Both the position numbers and the translations under genes were made by a program. From contig NZ_MUYM01000004.1 in assembly GCF_002150765.1 (NCBI RefSeq), positions 1 through 64,000 on the forward strand: a stretch of 64,000 bases of DNA, written 5' to 3'. Under the pieces are notes generated by a model. The model was given only the letters and a program-made list of their open reading frames with translations. It searched no databases and was not told where the DNA came from. Below, in pieces: positions 19,103 through 27,158 of the stretch (within the stretch, counting starts at the first letter, position 1; the number at the start of each line of letters is the position of its first letter). This DNA comes from Lentzea kentuckyensis. GTDB lineage: Bacteria > Actinomycetota > Actinomycetes > Mycobacteriales > Pseudonocardiaceae.

Positions 19103-19745
19103 TTTTCGGGAAGTAACGGAGCACCGCGACGTCTCCGACTTTCGTGACGTCCTCCAGGTGGAATCGGCGCGCCGGTCCACCGGGGAATTCGGCGGGATTC
19201 ACGAAACGCGGAGCGGTCGCCTGCCCGATCAGCATCGGTGCGACCGCCACCCTGATCTCGTCGGCCAGTCCGGCTTGCAGGAACGCCGTGTGAATGCTCG
19301 TGCCGCCTTCGACCATGAGTTTTCGCACGCCGCGTGCGCCGAGATCGTCCAGAATCTCTGAGAATTCGCTGAAGGTTTTGACTTCGGCCAGGTGGTCGAC
19401 CGTGGTCGTCGGGTTCTTGGTGTAGACCAGCCTGGTGCCGCCGCAGTGCCAAAATCGCAGCTCAGGGTCCAACTGGCCACTCCTGGTGACGGTGACCCGC
19501 AGTGGGAACTCCGGTTTGCCGTCCGCTATTCTCTGCGCGCGCCGCTCGTCGCTGTAGACGAGCAGGCGTGCGTTGTCGCGTCGTAGCGTCTCCGCCCCGG
19601 CGAGAATCGCGTCCGACTCCGCGCGCATCCGGTCGACGTGATCGAAGTCCTCGGCGTTGGAAAGCGGAAACCTCTCGGTGCCGCGATCGTCGATGTGGCC
19701 GTCGAGGCTGACGGCGACGCTCAGCAGAACGTGCGGGCGGGTCAC
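19092..19745 (-). CDS. RibD C-terminal/dihydrofolate-reductase-fold reductase
   Basis: A 217-residue stand-alone pyrimidine-reductase domain. SVAVSLDGHID near the N-terminus, the DAILAGAETLRRDNARLLV segment and the NADPH-loop VRKLMVEGGTSIHTAFL are the family markers. Proteins of this type reduce the ribosyl side chain of 2,5-diamino-6-ribosylaminopyrimidinone phosphate (archaeal Rib7/ArfC), although many paralogues have other substrates. No deaminase domain is attached. Its presence near a GTP cyclohydrolase II fits a shared pathway. Confidence 0.84.
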   Translation of the reverse strand: MTRPHVLLSVAVSLDGHIDDRGTERFPLSNAEDFDHVDRMRAESDAILAGAETLRRDNARLLVYSDERRAQRIADGKPEFPLRVTVTRSGQLDPELRFWHCGGTRLVYTKNPTTTVDHLAEVKTFSEFSEILDDLGARGVRKLMVEGGTSIHTAFLQAGLADEIRVAVAPMLIGQATAPRFVNPAEFPGGPARRFHLEDVTKVGDVAVLRYFPKITS

Positions 19746-19822
19746 GGACTCGATGGTAGTGCAGTTGAACCGGACGCGGGTCGCCGTGCGTTTATCTCAT
19801 AGGTCAGGAAAGGGGAATCTCG

Positions 19823-21403
19823 GTGAGGATGTTGCTGCGGCGGACGGCCACGGTCTTGGCAGGGCTGTTCGTGTTGTTCGTGCTCATCGCACCGAGCGAC
19901 CTGGAGAAGTTCACCCCCGAGGCGTTCCTGCGGGTGCCGCTCGAGGGTCTCGTCGGAGTCATGGTGCTGGTGCTGCTGCCGGACCGGTTCCGCAAGCCGG
20001 CCGCGATCGTCGGCGGCGTCGCGCTGGGCGTGTTCACCATCGTGAAGATCATGGACATCGGGTTCGACATGGTGCTGTACCGGCCGTTCGACCTGGTGCT
20101 GGACTGGCCGCTGCTGGTGCCCGCGATCGACTTCGTGGACGTGACGTTCGGCCGCTTCGCCTCGGTCCTGGCCGTGGTCGCGGCGGTGGCGCTGGTCGGC
20201 GGGATCGTGTTCCTGGCCTCGGTCTCGGTGCTGCGGCTCAGTTCTGCCGCCGCCGGCCGGCGTCCGGTGGCGATCCGCGCGGTCGCATTGGTGGCGGTGG
20301 CATGTGTTTCGCTTGCGCTGCCTGGGATTCCGGTCTACTCCGACGCCGCCGCGACCTCGTTGGTCGACCACGCGCGGCGCGTTCAGGCCGGGCTGCACGA
20401 CCAGGAGGTGTTCGCGGAGGAGTCCTCGGTCGACGCGTTCCGCGGCCACCCAGGGCTGCTGTCCTCGTTGCAGGGCAAGGACGTCGTCATCAACTTCGTG
20501 GAGAGCTACGGCAAGTCGGCGCTCGACATGCCGGAGGTCGCCGCCAAGCTCGCCCAGGGCAATGATCGTCTGAAGGCGGCCGGCTACACGGCCAAGTCCG
20601 CCTACCTGACGTCGCCGACCGCCGGCGGCGGCAGCTGGATGGCGCAGGCGACGCTGCTGTCCGGGTTGTGGATCGACAACCAGCAGCGCTACCGCAATCT
20701 CGTGGCCTCGGACCGGCTGACGCTGCCGCGGGCCTTCCGCGAGGCGTCGTGGCGTTCGGTCGGCGTGGTCCCCGGCATCACGCAGGCGTGGCCGGAAGGC
20801 GACTTCTTCCACTACAACAAGGTTTATGCCGCGCAGGACCTCGGTTACAAGGGCCCGCGGTTCGGCTACGCGACCACGCCGGACCAGTTCACCTTGGAGT
20901 CGTTCCAACGCAACGAGCGCGCCAAGCAGGACGGCCCGGTGATGGCCGCGATCCCGATGGTCTCGTCGCACGCGCCGTGGTCACCGACCCCGGACTCGGT
21001 GGAGTGGGACAAGCTCGGCGACGGCTCGATCTACTCGACCATGCCCGCCTCGAACGACCCGCCCGAGTCGATCTTCGGCCGCGACCCGGCGGCCGTGCGC
21101 GGCGACTACGCGCACTCCATCTCGTACTCGCTGGAGTCGGTGGTCTCGTGGCTGGAGCGCTACGGCGACGAGAACCTGGTGTTCGTGTTCCTGGGCGACC
21201 ACCAGCCGGCGCAGATGGTGACCGGTGAGGGGGCGTCGCGGGACGTGCCGATCACCATCGTCGCCAAGGATCCCGCCGTGCTCCAGCGCGTCGAGGCCTG
21301 GAAGTGGGACGACGGGATCAGGCCGGGAGGATCGGCCCCGGTGACGCGGATGAGCGACTTCCGGGACCAGTTCCTCTCGACCTTCTCGCCACCGAGGCCC
21401 TGA
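19823..21403 (+). CDS. Membrane-anchored sulfatase/LtaS-like phosphotransferase
   Basis: A 526-residue protein with about five N-terminal transmembrane helices (to residue ~160), then an extracytoplasmic alkaline-phosphatase-superfamily domain. The first metal ligand is in VVINFVESYGKS, the nucleophile Thr/Ser in TSPTAGGGSW, and the Asp-His metal pair in VFVFLGDHQPAQ. The topology matches LtaS and phosphoethanolamine-transferase-like enzymes, so transfer of a phospho-alcohol outside the membrane is likely. The GTG start (or ATG 19829) follows AAAGGGG. It ends the cluster. Confidence 0.83.
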   Translation: MRMLLRRTATVLAGLFVLFVLIAPSDLEKFTPEAFLRVPLEGLVGVMVLVLLPDRFRKPAAIVGGVALGVFTIVKIMDIGFDMVLYRPFDLVLDWPLLVPAIDFVDVTFGRFASVLAVVAAVALVGGIVFLASVSVLRLSSAAAGRRPVAIRAVALVAVACVSLALPGIPVYSDAAATSLVDHARRVQAGLHDQEVFAEESSVDAFRGHPGLLSSLQGKDVVINFVESYGKSALDMPEVAAKLAQGNDRLKAAGYTAKSAYLTSPTAGGGSWMAQATLLSGLWIDNQQRYRNLVASDRLTLPRAFREASWRSVGVVPGITQAWPEGDFFHYNKVYAAQDLGYKGPRFGYATTPDQFTLESFQRNERAKQDGPVMAAIPMVSSHAPWSPTPDSVEWDKLGDGSIYSTMPASNDPPESIFGRDPAAVRGDYAHSISYSLESVVSWLERYGDENLVFVFLGDHQPAQMVTGEGASRDVPITIVAKDPAVLQRVEAWKWDDGIRPGGSAPVTRMSDFRDQFLSTFSPPRP

Positions 21404-21412
21404 GAAGGAACC

Positions 21413-21925
21413 TCAGCCCATCGTCTTCTGGCCGTCGATCGTCTCGCGGATGATGTCCGCGTGGCCCGCGTGCTGCGAGGTCTCGGCGATGATGTGCACC
21501 AGCACGCGGCGCGCCGACCACGTCTTGCCCTCGGGGAACCACGGGGCGGCCGGCAGCGCGTGCGCCAGGTCCAGGTCGACCGTCTCGACCAGCTTGTCGG
21601 TGTAGGCCGCGACCTCGTGGTAGCGCGCGAGGAGACCCTCCAGCGTGTCCTCGGGCTCCATCCGGAAGTTCTTCTCGTGGTTCTCGTGCGTGTCGGCGGT
21701 GGGCTCCATCGCCGACGTGCCCTCCTCGATGAACCGGATCCAGTTCCCTTCGACCCGCGTGACGTGCTTGATCAGGCCGCCGATGGACAGTGCGCTGACC
21801 GTCGGCGACGACGCCGCCTGCTCGTCGGTCAGACCCTGCGCGGTGAACGTCAGGAACCAGCGGTGCTGGCGCAACGTCTCGAGCAGGTCCGCGCGCTCGC
21901 CGGTGAGGGTCTCGGTGGTGGTCAT
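21413..21925 (-). CDS. DinB-superfamily protein
   Basis: A 170-residue four-helix DinB/DUF664 protein. Histidines in GLIKHVTRVEGNW, HEVAAYTDKL and AETSQHAGHADIIRE form the usual metal site. Members are metal-dependent thiol (mycothiol or bacillithiol) transferases or of unknown role. ATG at 21925 gives the standard length. A second, distantly related DinB gene lies at 22799. Confidence 0.83.
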   Translation of the reverse strand: MTTTETLTGERADLLETLRQHRWFLTFTAQGLTDEQAASSPTVSALSIGGLIKHVTRVEGNWIRFIEEGTSAMEPTADTHENHEKNFRMEPEDTLEGLLARYHEVAAYTDKLVETVDLDLAHALPAAPWFPEGKTWSARRVLVHIIAETSQHAGHADIIRETIDGQKTMG

Positions 21926-22004
21926 CGTCCAGTCCTTCGCTCGTTTGTCCCGACATGAAGGACTGTATGACCACTTGCGGTCAGGTTGTGTCCTAGACGA
22001 ACGG

Positions 22005-22027
22005 CCGCTCAAGCGAAACTTGAGCGG
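22005..22027. repeat. Inverted repeat upstream of lipoprotein gene
   Basis: CCGCTCAAG and its exact complement surround CGAAA. It lies 43 bp before the lipoprotein start in the divergent region with the DinB gene. It could be an operator or a 5' leader hairpin. Confidence 0.5.
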
Positions 22028-22069
22028 AATTCGAGTGATCGGACCCTGACCTGCTGCGAGACTCCTCGC

Positions 22070-22789
22070 ATGCGCCTCGCCCTGTCGCTGCTGCTGGTCC
22101 TGGCCGGGTGCACTGCGGCGCCCGCTGACCCGGTGGCGTTGCTCGGCCGGTGGCTCGACACCATCCGCGAGCAGGAGTCGGTGCGGTTCAAAGTCGAGAT
22201 CGAGGTCGAGGGCGACGATCCGCGCCGGCGCACGTTCGCGGGCGTCATGCACGTCAACAGGAACGGGGGCGCTGTCGCGCAACAGGACGTGACAGCGCAC
22301 GTGCAACAGCGGTACGGCGTCACGGACTACCGCGCGGTGAGCCTGGACCAGGACGTCTACCTGCAGCACGACGACCTCACGCTGCCGCCGGGCAAGACGT
22401 TCGCACGGCTGGAGACCCAGGGCATGAGCTGGTGCTGGAACTACCTGACGGACCTGTCCCTCGCCGAGATCGACTACCACCCCGGCAACGTGTTCCGCGA
22501 CCTCGACCGCGAGACGATCCGCCTCGTCGCGCACGACGACAACCGGTTCGAGTTCAGCGCGGGCGGAACGCCGCACTCCGGCAGTTACGTGCAGGGCGAC
22601 GTGCGGCTGGTCGTCCTGGTGGACGACGAGGACCGCGTGGTCAGGGCCGAGCGCAGTGGGCCGTCGGTCGATCGGCAGCGGGAGCGGAGCGTCGCCGAGT
22701 ACAGCCAGTGGGGTACCGCAGCCGACGTGCTGCGGCCGGTGGACCCGTCAGTGGCGAAAGCGGCCGAGGTCGTCGTCCACGAACGTTAG
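22070..22789 (+). CDS. Putative lipoprotein of unknown function
   Basis: A 239-residue protein starting at ATG 22070. The short signal peptide ends with the lipobox VLAGC (Cys ~residue 15). The mature part resembles LppX/LprG-like or DUF-type sensor lipoproteins in having repeated beta-rich segments (KTFARLETQGMSWCWNYL, DRETIRLVAHDDNRFEFSAG), but no family was confidently recognised. It precedes the second DinB gene by 9 bp and probably shares its transcript. Confidence 0.65.
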   Translation: MRLALSLLLVLAGCTAAPADPVALLGRWLDTIREQESVRFKVEIEVEGDDPRRRTFAGVMHVNRNGGAVAQQDVTAHVQQRYGVTDYRAVSLDQDVYLQHDDLTLPPGKTFARLETQGMSWCWNYLTDLSLAEIDYHPGNVFRDLDRETIRLVAHDDNRFEFSAGGTPHSGSYVQGDVRLVVLVDDEDRVVRAERSGPSVDRQRERSVAEYSQWGTAADVLRPVDPSVAKAAEVVVHER

Positions 22790-22798
22790 TGTCGCGGC

Positions 22799-23368
22799 AT
22801 GATTACCGAAGTTCTCCAGCGCTACCTGCGGGCGTCACGCGACTCCGTGTTGTCCACTTTGGACGGACTGAGCGAGTACGACGCGCGCCGCCCGATCGTG
22901 CCCAGCGGCACCAACCTGCTCGGCCTGGTGAAGCACCTGTCCGGCATCGAGTTCGGCTACCTCGGTGACAGCGCGGGGCGTCCCACGCCGGTGTCGTTGC
23001 CGTGGGTCGAGGACGGCTCGGTCTGGGAGAACGGCGACCTGTGGGTCAAGCCGACCGAGACGCGTGAGTACATCGTCGGTCTGTACCGCAGGGCCTGGCA
23101 ACACTCGGACGAGTCGATCGCGGAGCTGCCGCTGGACGCGCCCGCGTCGGTCGCGTGGTGGCCGGAACACCGGCGCCAGACCACGTTCGGGCATCTGCTC
23201 GTCCGCGTCGTGGCGGAGACCGCGCGGCACGCCGGGCACTGCGACCTCGTGCGGGAGCTGATCGACGGACGGTCCGGCGCGGACAACCCGGAGGGGTACT
23301 ACGACCTGGTCCTCAGCATGGCGAGCGCGCCGATCACCGGGCCCGGCACGAGCAGCAGGAACGCGTAA
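22799..23368 (+). CDS. DinB-superfamily protein (DUF664)
   Basis: A 189-residue DinB-like protein with GLVKHLSGIEFGYLGDSAGR and VVAETARHAGHCDLVRELIDG. These supply the three metal-binding His residues of the family. The length and the WWPEHRR insertion match mycothiol-dependent DUF664 proteins of actinomycetes. It begins 9 bp after the lipoprotein gene and its 3' end overlaps the converging MFS gene by 70 bp. Confidence 0.83.
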   Translation: MITEVLQRYLRASRDSVLSTLDGLSEYDARRPIVPSGTNLLGLVKHLSGIEFGYLGDSAGRPTPVSLPWVEDGSVWENGDLWVKPTETREYIVGLYRRAWQHSDESIAELPLDAPASVAWWPEHRRQTTFGHLLVRVVAETARHAGHCDLVRELIDGRSGADNPEGYYDLVLSMASAPITGPGTSSRNA

Positions 23369-24426
23369 CGCCAGGTCACGACCTCGGCGAGGAGCGGCAC
23401 GAGCTGGATGCTGACCACCGTCAGCCCGAACCCGATGGCGGTCAGCGCGGTGAGGGCCGTCCCCACGTAGCGCGGGTCGGCCACCTCGCTCAGCGACGTG
23501 GAGAACACCCCGGAGTCGGCGATCACCGACGCGCCCCACACCGCGCAGAACGCGATCAGCAGCGGCGTGCCCCACGCCAGGGGCGAGAGCAGGCAGCAGA
23601 GTCCGCTCACCGTCAGCGCGCCCACGGCGGCGGGCGCGCGGCCGAACCTGTCCGCCGCCCAGCCACCGGCGAGACAGCCGGCGAAGCCCGCCACGCCCAT
23701 CGTCAGGAACACGGTGAGCCCGACCGGGGCGTTGGAGCTCAACAGGAACGTCGGCAGCCATGTCCACAGCGCGTACAGCTCCCACATGTGTCCGAAGTAG
23801 CCGAGGTTCACCAGTCGCGGCTTGCGTTCGCGGAACATCTGCAGGGCGTACCGCGGGTTGAGCTGCGCGGTCGTCGCGGTCAGGAACGGTCCCGGCCGGA
23901 CGAACACCAGCGCTGTCAGCGCGCCGAGGAACGCGATCGCGGCCGCCGTCACGAGCACCTCGCGCCACGGCAGCTGTCCGAACACGTGAGGGAGTGCGCT
24001 GCCGAGCGTCAGCGCCCCGATCAGCACGCCCAGCGCCCGGCCCCGGTTGCGGGTCTCCGACCAGGACGCCATCAGCTTCATGCCCACCGGGTAGACACCG
24101 GCGAGCGCCACCCCGGTGAGGAACCGCAGCGGGATCGCGGCACCGAGCCCGTGCACGGTCAGCCCGAGCATCAGTGTGCACACCGCACCGGCCGCCGCCG
24201 AGACGGCGAGCAGCAGGTGCGGGCGGACGCGATCGGCCAGGTTGAGCACCGTGGCCCCGACCGCGCCCGTGACGAACCCGAGCTGCACGGACGCGGTCAG
24301 CCACACCGCCGCGCCCGCGCTGATGCCCCACTCGGTCCGCAGCGAGGGCACGACCGCGGACATCGAGAACCACACGGCCAGGCCGAGGACCTGGACGAGA
24401 GCGATGGCCGCGCGCTGGATCAGCAC
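23299..24426 (-). CDS. MFS transporter
   Basis: A 375-residue major-facilitator carrier with about twelve helices. The loop 2-3 region is degenerate (LNLADRVRP). The cytoplasmic-loop motif ADRFGRAPAAVG lies between helices 8 and 9, and RFLTGVALAGVYPVGMKLMA is typical of helix 4-5. It resembles cyanate/nitrate-like or drug-efflux MFS members, but no substrate can be named. The GTG start has no strong ribosome binding site. It diverges from the PAP2 gene. Confidence 0.82.
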   Translation of the reverse strand: MLIQRAAIALVQVLGLAVWFSMSAVVPSLRTEWGISAGAAVWLTASVQLGFVTGAVGATVLNLADRVRPHLLLAVSAAAGAVCTLMLGLTVHGLGAAIPLRFLTGVALAGVYPVGMKLMASWSETRNRGRALGVLIGALTLGSALPHVFGQLPWREVLVTAAAIAFLGALTALVFVRPGPFLTATTAQLNPRYALQMFRERKPRLVNLGYFGHMWELYALWTWLPTFLLSSNAPVGLTVFLTMGVAGFAGCLAGGWAADRFGRAPAAVGALTVSGLCCLLSPLAWGTPLLIAFCAVWGASVIADSGVFSTSLSEVADPRYVGTALTALTAIGFGLTVVSIQLVPLLAEVVTWRYAFLLLVPGPVIGALAMLRTRS

Positions 24427-24494
24427 CGGGTGAATCTGCCACGTTCCGCCCGTCGCCGCAGCGCGTGCCGCGCCGACCTTGTCGAAAGTAAGGT

Positions 24495-24512
24495 CCGATC
24501 GGTTCCGATCGG
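24495..24512. promoter_or_regulatory. Tandem palindromes in MFS/PAP2 divergent region
   Basis: CCGATCGG occurs twice, separated by TT. Each copy is itself a palindrome. It lies between the divergent starts at 24426 and 24552 and could be an operator. Confidence 0.35.
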
Positions 24513-24551
24513 CAGAGGTGCGCCGGCCGAGATCTTCGTAGGTTCGGCTGG

Positions 24552-25031
24552 GTGACCTGGATGGTGATCGGCACCGACGCGGTGCTGGGTGTGTTCGCGG
24601 TGATGTTCCTGTTGTTGTGGTTCAAGCACCGGCTCAGGGCGTTCCTCGCCGGAGCGGGCGTGGTCGTGGCCTACGTGATCAGTGAGGTCATCAAGCTTGC
24701 GGTACAAGAAGAACGGCCCTGTCGCACGGCGCCGTCACTCGCGAAGTGCCCGGAGCCGGGCGACTGGTCGTTCCCCAGCAACCACTCGGTGATCGCGGGC
24801 GCGTCCGCGATGGCGATCTGGGCGCTGCACCGGACCTACGGCTGGGTGGCGGCGGTCTGCGCGCTCGCGGCGGCCTCGTCGCGCGTCATCGTCGGTGTCC
24901 ACTATGTACACGACGTGCTGGCCGGGCTGGCGCTCGGAGCGTTGGTGTCGTGGGGGATCGCGGTGCTGCTGAAGAGGAACGAGCGGAGCGAGGACGACGC
25001 TCCGACCGTGGTGATGCAGCGGCTGGGATGA
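24552..25031 (+). CDS. PAP2-family membrane phosphatase
   Basis: A 159-residue membrane phosphatase with all three PAP2 signature blocks: KLAVQEERP, FPSNHS and SRVIVGVHYVHD. These supply the Lys/Arg, His and Asp of the vanadate-type active site. It probably dephosphorylates a lipid (phosphatidate or undecaprenyl pyrophosphate type) at the outer face. It is translationally coupled to the sensor kinase (ATGA overlap), so the two-component system may sense envelope or lipid state. Confidence 0.88.
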   Translation: MTWMVIGTDAVLGVFAVMFLLLWFKHRLRAFLAGAGVVVAYVISEVIKLAVQEERPCRTAPSLAKCPEPGDWSFPSNHSVIAGASAMAIWALHRTYGWVAAVCALAAASSRVIVGVHYVHDVLAGLALGALVSWGIAVLLKRNERSEDDAPTVVMQRLG

Positions 25032-26509
25032 TGGGTGCCGTGTGGGTGCGGCTGATCCTGTGGGTGTGCGCGGCGACGCTGGTGGTGGCCGCGGCGGCGA
25101 CCTCGCGGCCCGGCCGGCTCCCGGTCTGGGAAGTGGCGCTGTACCTGGTCGTGCTCGCCGTCGCGTTCGTGGTCGTGCGCCGGCGGCCCGCGGCGGCGCT
25201 CGGCCTCGTGCTCGGCGCGTGGCTCGTCTGCTACCTCGTCCGGGTCGAGTTCGACAGCGCCACAGGTGTGCTGGCACTCGCTCCGGCACTCGCCATCACG
25301 AGCTTCCTCGCCGGCCGGCACGCCGCGGACCCGCGGGGGACGGCCATCGCGCTGACCATCGCCGAGATCGCCGGTGTGGTCGTGGCACTGACCGAGCGCG
25401 GTGGCTCGGACACCGCGCTCGCCGTCACGTCCGGCATCGGTGTGCTCGGGGTGGTGCCGTGGGTGGTGGGACGGTTCCGGCGGCGGTACGTGGAGCTCCA
25501 GGGCGTCGGCTGGGAGCACGCTTCCTTGCTGGAACGGGATGCCGACAACGCTCGCAACGCCGAACGGGCCCGGCTCGCCGGTGAGATGCACGACCTGGTG
25601 GGTCACGAACTGGCGCGCGCCGCCCTCCTCGTGGGTGCGCTGGAGCTGGAACCGACCCTTACCGCGCAACAACGTGAGGCAGCCAAGACCGCGCGTGCGA
25701 GCGTCACGGCCGCGGCGGAACGGCTCGCCGACGTCATGCAGGTGCTGAGAGCCGACGAGGACGAACCCGTCGCGACGGTCGAGGAAGTCGTTGCCAGGAG
25801 CGGACTCCACGTCGAACTCACCAACGGGCGCAAGACGGCGATCGACGGCATCATCGCGAAGACGGTCCACCGGGTGGTCGCTGAGGCGCTCACGAACGTG
25901 ATCAAGCACGCGCCCGGCGCCGAGGTCACCGTGAGCCTGTCCGCGAACCTCGAAGTCCGGATCACCAACGGGCCGGCGCCGAAGACTCAGGCGGTGGGCA
26001 GTGGCAAAGGGTTGGTGGGCCTCGCCGAACGCGTCGCGCTCGTCGGCGGCTGGTTCGAGGCAGGACCCTCGGACGACGGAGGGTTCGAGGTCAGGGCCAA
26101 GCTGCCGGAACGCCCGCGGGCGAGAACCATGCCCACGCACGTGCGTCGCGAACGCACCGAGGAAGAGATTCGCAAGAGCGCGAAACGCACTGTGCTGATC
26201 ACATCTGTCGTGTGTGCGGGAATCGCGATCGGTGTGCCGGGGTACATGGTGTTCGACGCGGCGACGTCCGTTCTCACCCCGACGCAGTTCGAACGGGCGG
26301 AAATCGGGCAGGACGAGGACGACCTGGACCTGCCGCTGCGCACCCGCGTCGACAACCCGCTCGGCGTCACCGCGCCGCCCGGCACCGAGTGCCGCTACTA
26401 CAGCACGCACCCCAACCCGTTCGACAGCAACCGCCATGACCTGCACCAGCTCTGCTTCCGGCAGGATCGGCTGGTGTCCAAGGAGTGGCTCGCGAGGAGG
26501 AGCGGTTGA
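25028..26509 (+). CDS. Sensor histidine kinase with extra C-terminal TM and outer domain
   Basis: A 493-residue kinase. Five to six N-terminal helices (to ~residue 145) precede the HisKA_3 helix with GEMHDLVGHELARAA (His188 predicted phosphoacceptor). The HATPase_c domain includes AEALTNVIKHAPGAE and GSGKGLVGLAERV. Unusually, after the ATPase domain there is a basic linker and another transmembrane helix (residues ~387-410). About 83 extracytoplasmic residues with two Cys (ECRYY, QLCF) follow, suggesting a C-terminal sensor. It is coupled to PAP2 upstream and to the regulator downstream. Confidence 0.87.
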   Translation: MMGAVWVRLILWVCAATLVVAAAATSRPGRLPVWEVALYLVVLAVAFVVVRRRPAAALGLVLGAWLVCYLVRVEFDSATGVLALAPALAITSFLAGRHAADPRGTAIALTIAEIAGVVVALTERGGSDTALAVTSGIGVLGVVPWVVGRFRRRYVELQGVGWEHASLLERDADNARNAERARLAGEMHDLVGHELARAALLVGALELEPTLTAQQREAAKTARASVTAAAERLADVMQVLRADEDEPVATVEEVVARSGLHVELTNGRKTAIDGIIAKTVHRVVAEALTNVIKHAPGAEVTVSLSANLEVRITNGPAPKTQAVGSGKGLVGLAERVALVGGWFEAGPSDDGGFEVRAKLPERPRARTMPTHVRRERTEEEIRKSAKRTVLITSVVCAGIAIGVPGYMVFDAATSVLTPTQFERAEIGQDEDDLDLPLRTRVDNPLGVTAPPGTECRYYSTHPNPFDSNRHDLHQLCFRQDRLVSKEWLARRSG

Positions 26510-27153
26510 TCAGGGTGGTGCTCGCCGACGACGAGCCGGTGGTCCGCTTCGGCGTGAAGGCGGTGCTCGCGACCGCGCGGGACGTCGAGGTGGTCGCGGA
26601 GGCGGAGAACGGGAGCGAGGCGATCGACCTGGTCGCGCGGCACCGGCCGGACGTCGCCGTGCTCGACATCCGCATGCCCGTGTTCGACGGGCTGGACGCG
26701 GCGAGGGTGATCCGCGAATGCCATCCGGGCACGAGCACGTTGGTGCTGACGACGTTCGCGGACGACGCCTACATCAGCCGGGCGCTGGGGGAGGGCGCGG
26801 CCGGGTTCGTGCTGAAGACGGGCGATCCGCAGGAGATCATCTCCGGCGTCCGCGCGGTCGCGGGCGGGGGCGCGTTCCTGTCTCCGCTGGTGGCGAAGAG
26901 AGTCGTCGACCAGCTCTCCCGGGCACATCCCCGACCGCTTGCCACGCAACGGATCGAGGTCCTGACCGCACGTGAGCGCGAGGTGCTCGGACTGGTCGGC
27001 GCCGGCCTGTCCAACGCCGAGATCGCGGCTCGCCTGCACGTCGTCGAGGGGACCGTGAAGGTGTACGTGAGCACCATCTTCCGGCAGCTCGGCGTCCGCA
27101 ACCGGGTGCAGGCCGCGATCATCGCGCACGAGTCGGGGATCATCCCCGACTGA
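26506..27153 (+). CDS. NarL/LuxR-type response regulator
   Basis: A 215-residue regulator. The receiver has the acidic pocket (ADDEP), phosphoacceptor Asp in VLDIRMP, and Thr and Lys in LTTF and LKTGD. The C-terminal LuxR helix-turn-helix is LTAREREVLGLVGAGLSNAE through VKVYVSTIFRQLGVRNR. The start is TTG 26506, overlapping the kinase stop, with GAGGAG in front. It is the cognate partner of the preceding kinase. Confidence 0.92.
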   Translation: MIRVVLADDEPVVRFGVKAVLATARDVEVVAEAENGSEAIDLVARHRPDVAVLDIRMPVFDGLDAARVIRECHPGTSTLVLTTFADDAYISRALGEGAAGFVLKTGDPQEIISGVRAVAGGGAFLSPLVAKRVVDQLSRAHPRPLATQRIEVLTAREREVLGLVGAGLSNAEIAARLHVVEGTVKVYVSTIFRQLGVRNRVQAAIIAHESGIIPD

Positions 27154-27158
27154 TCGGC

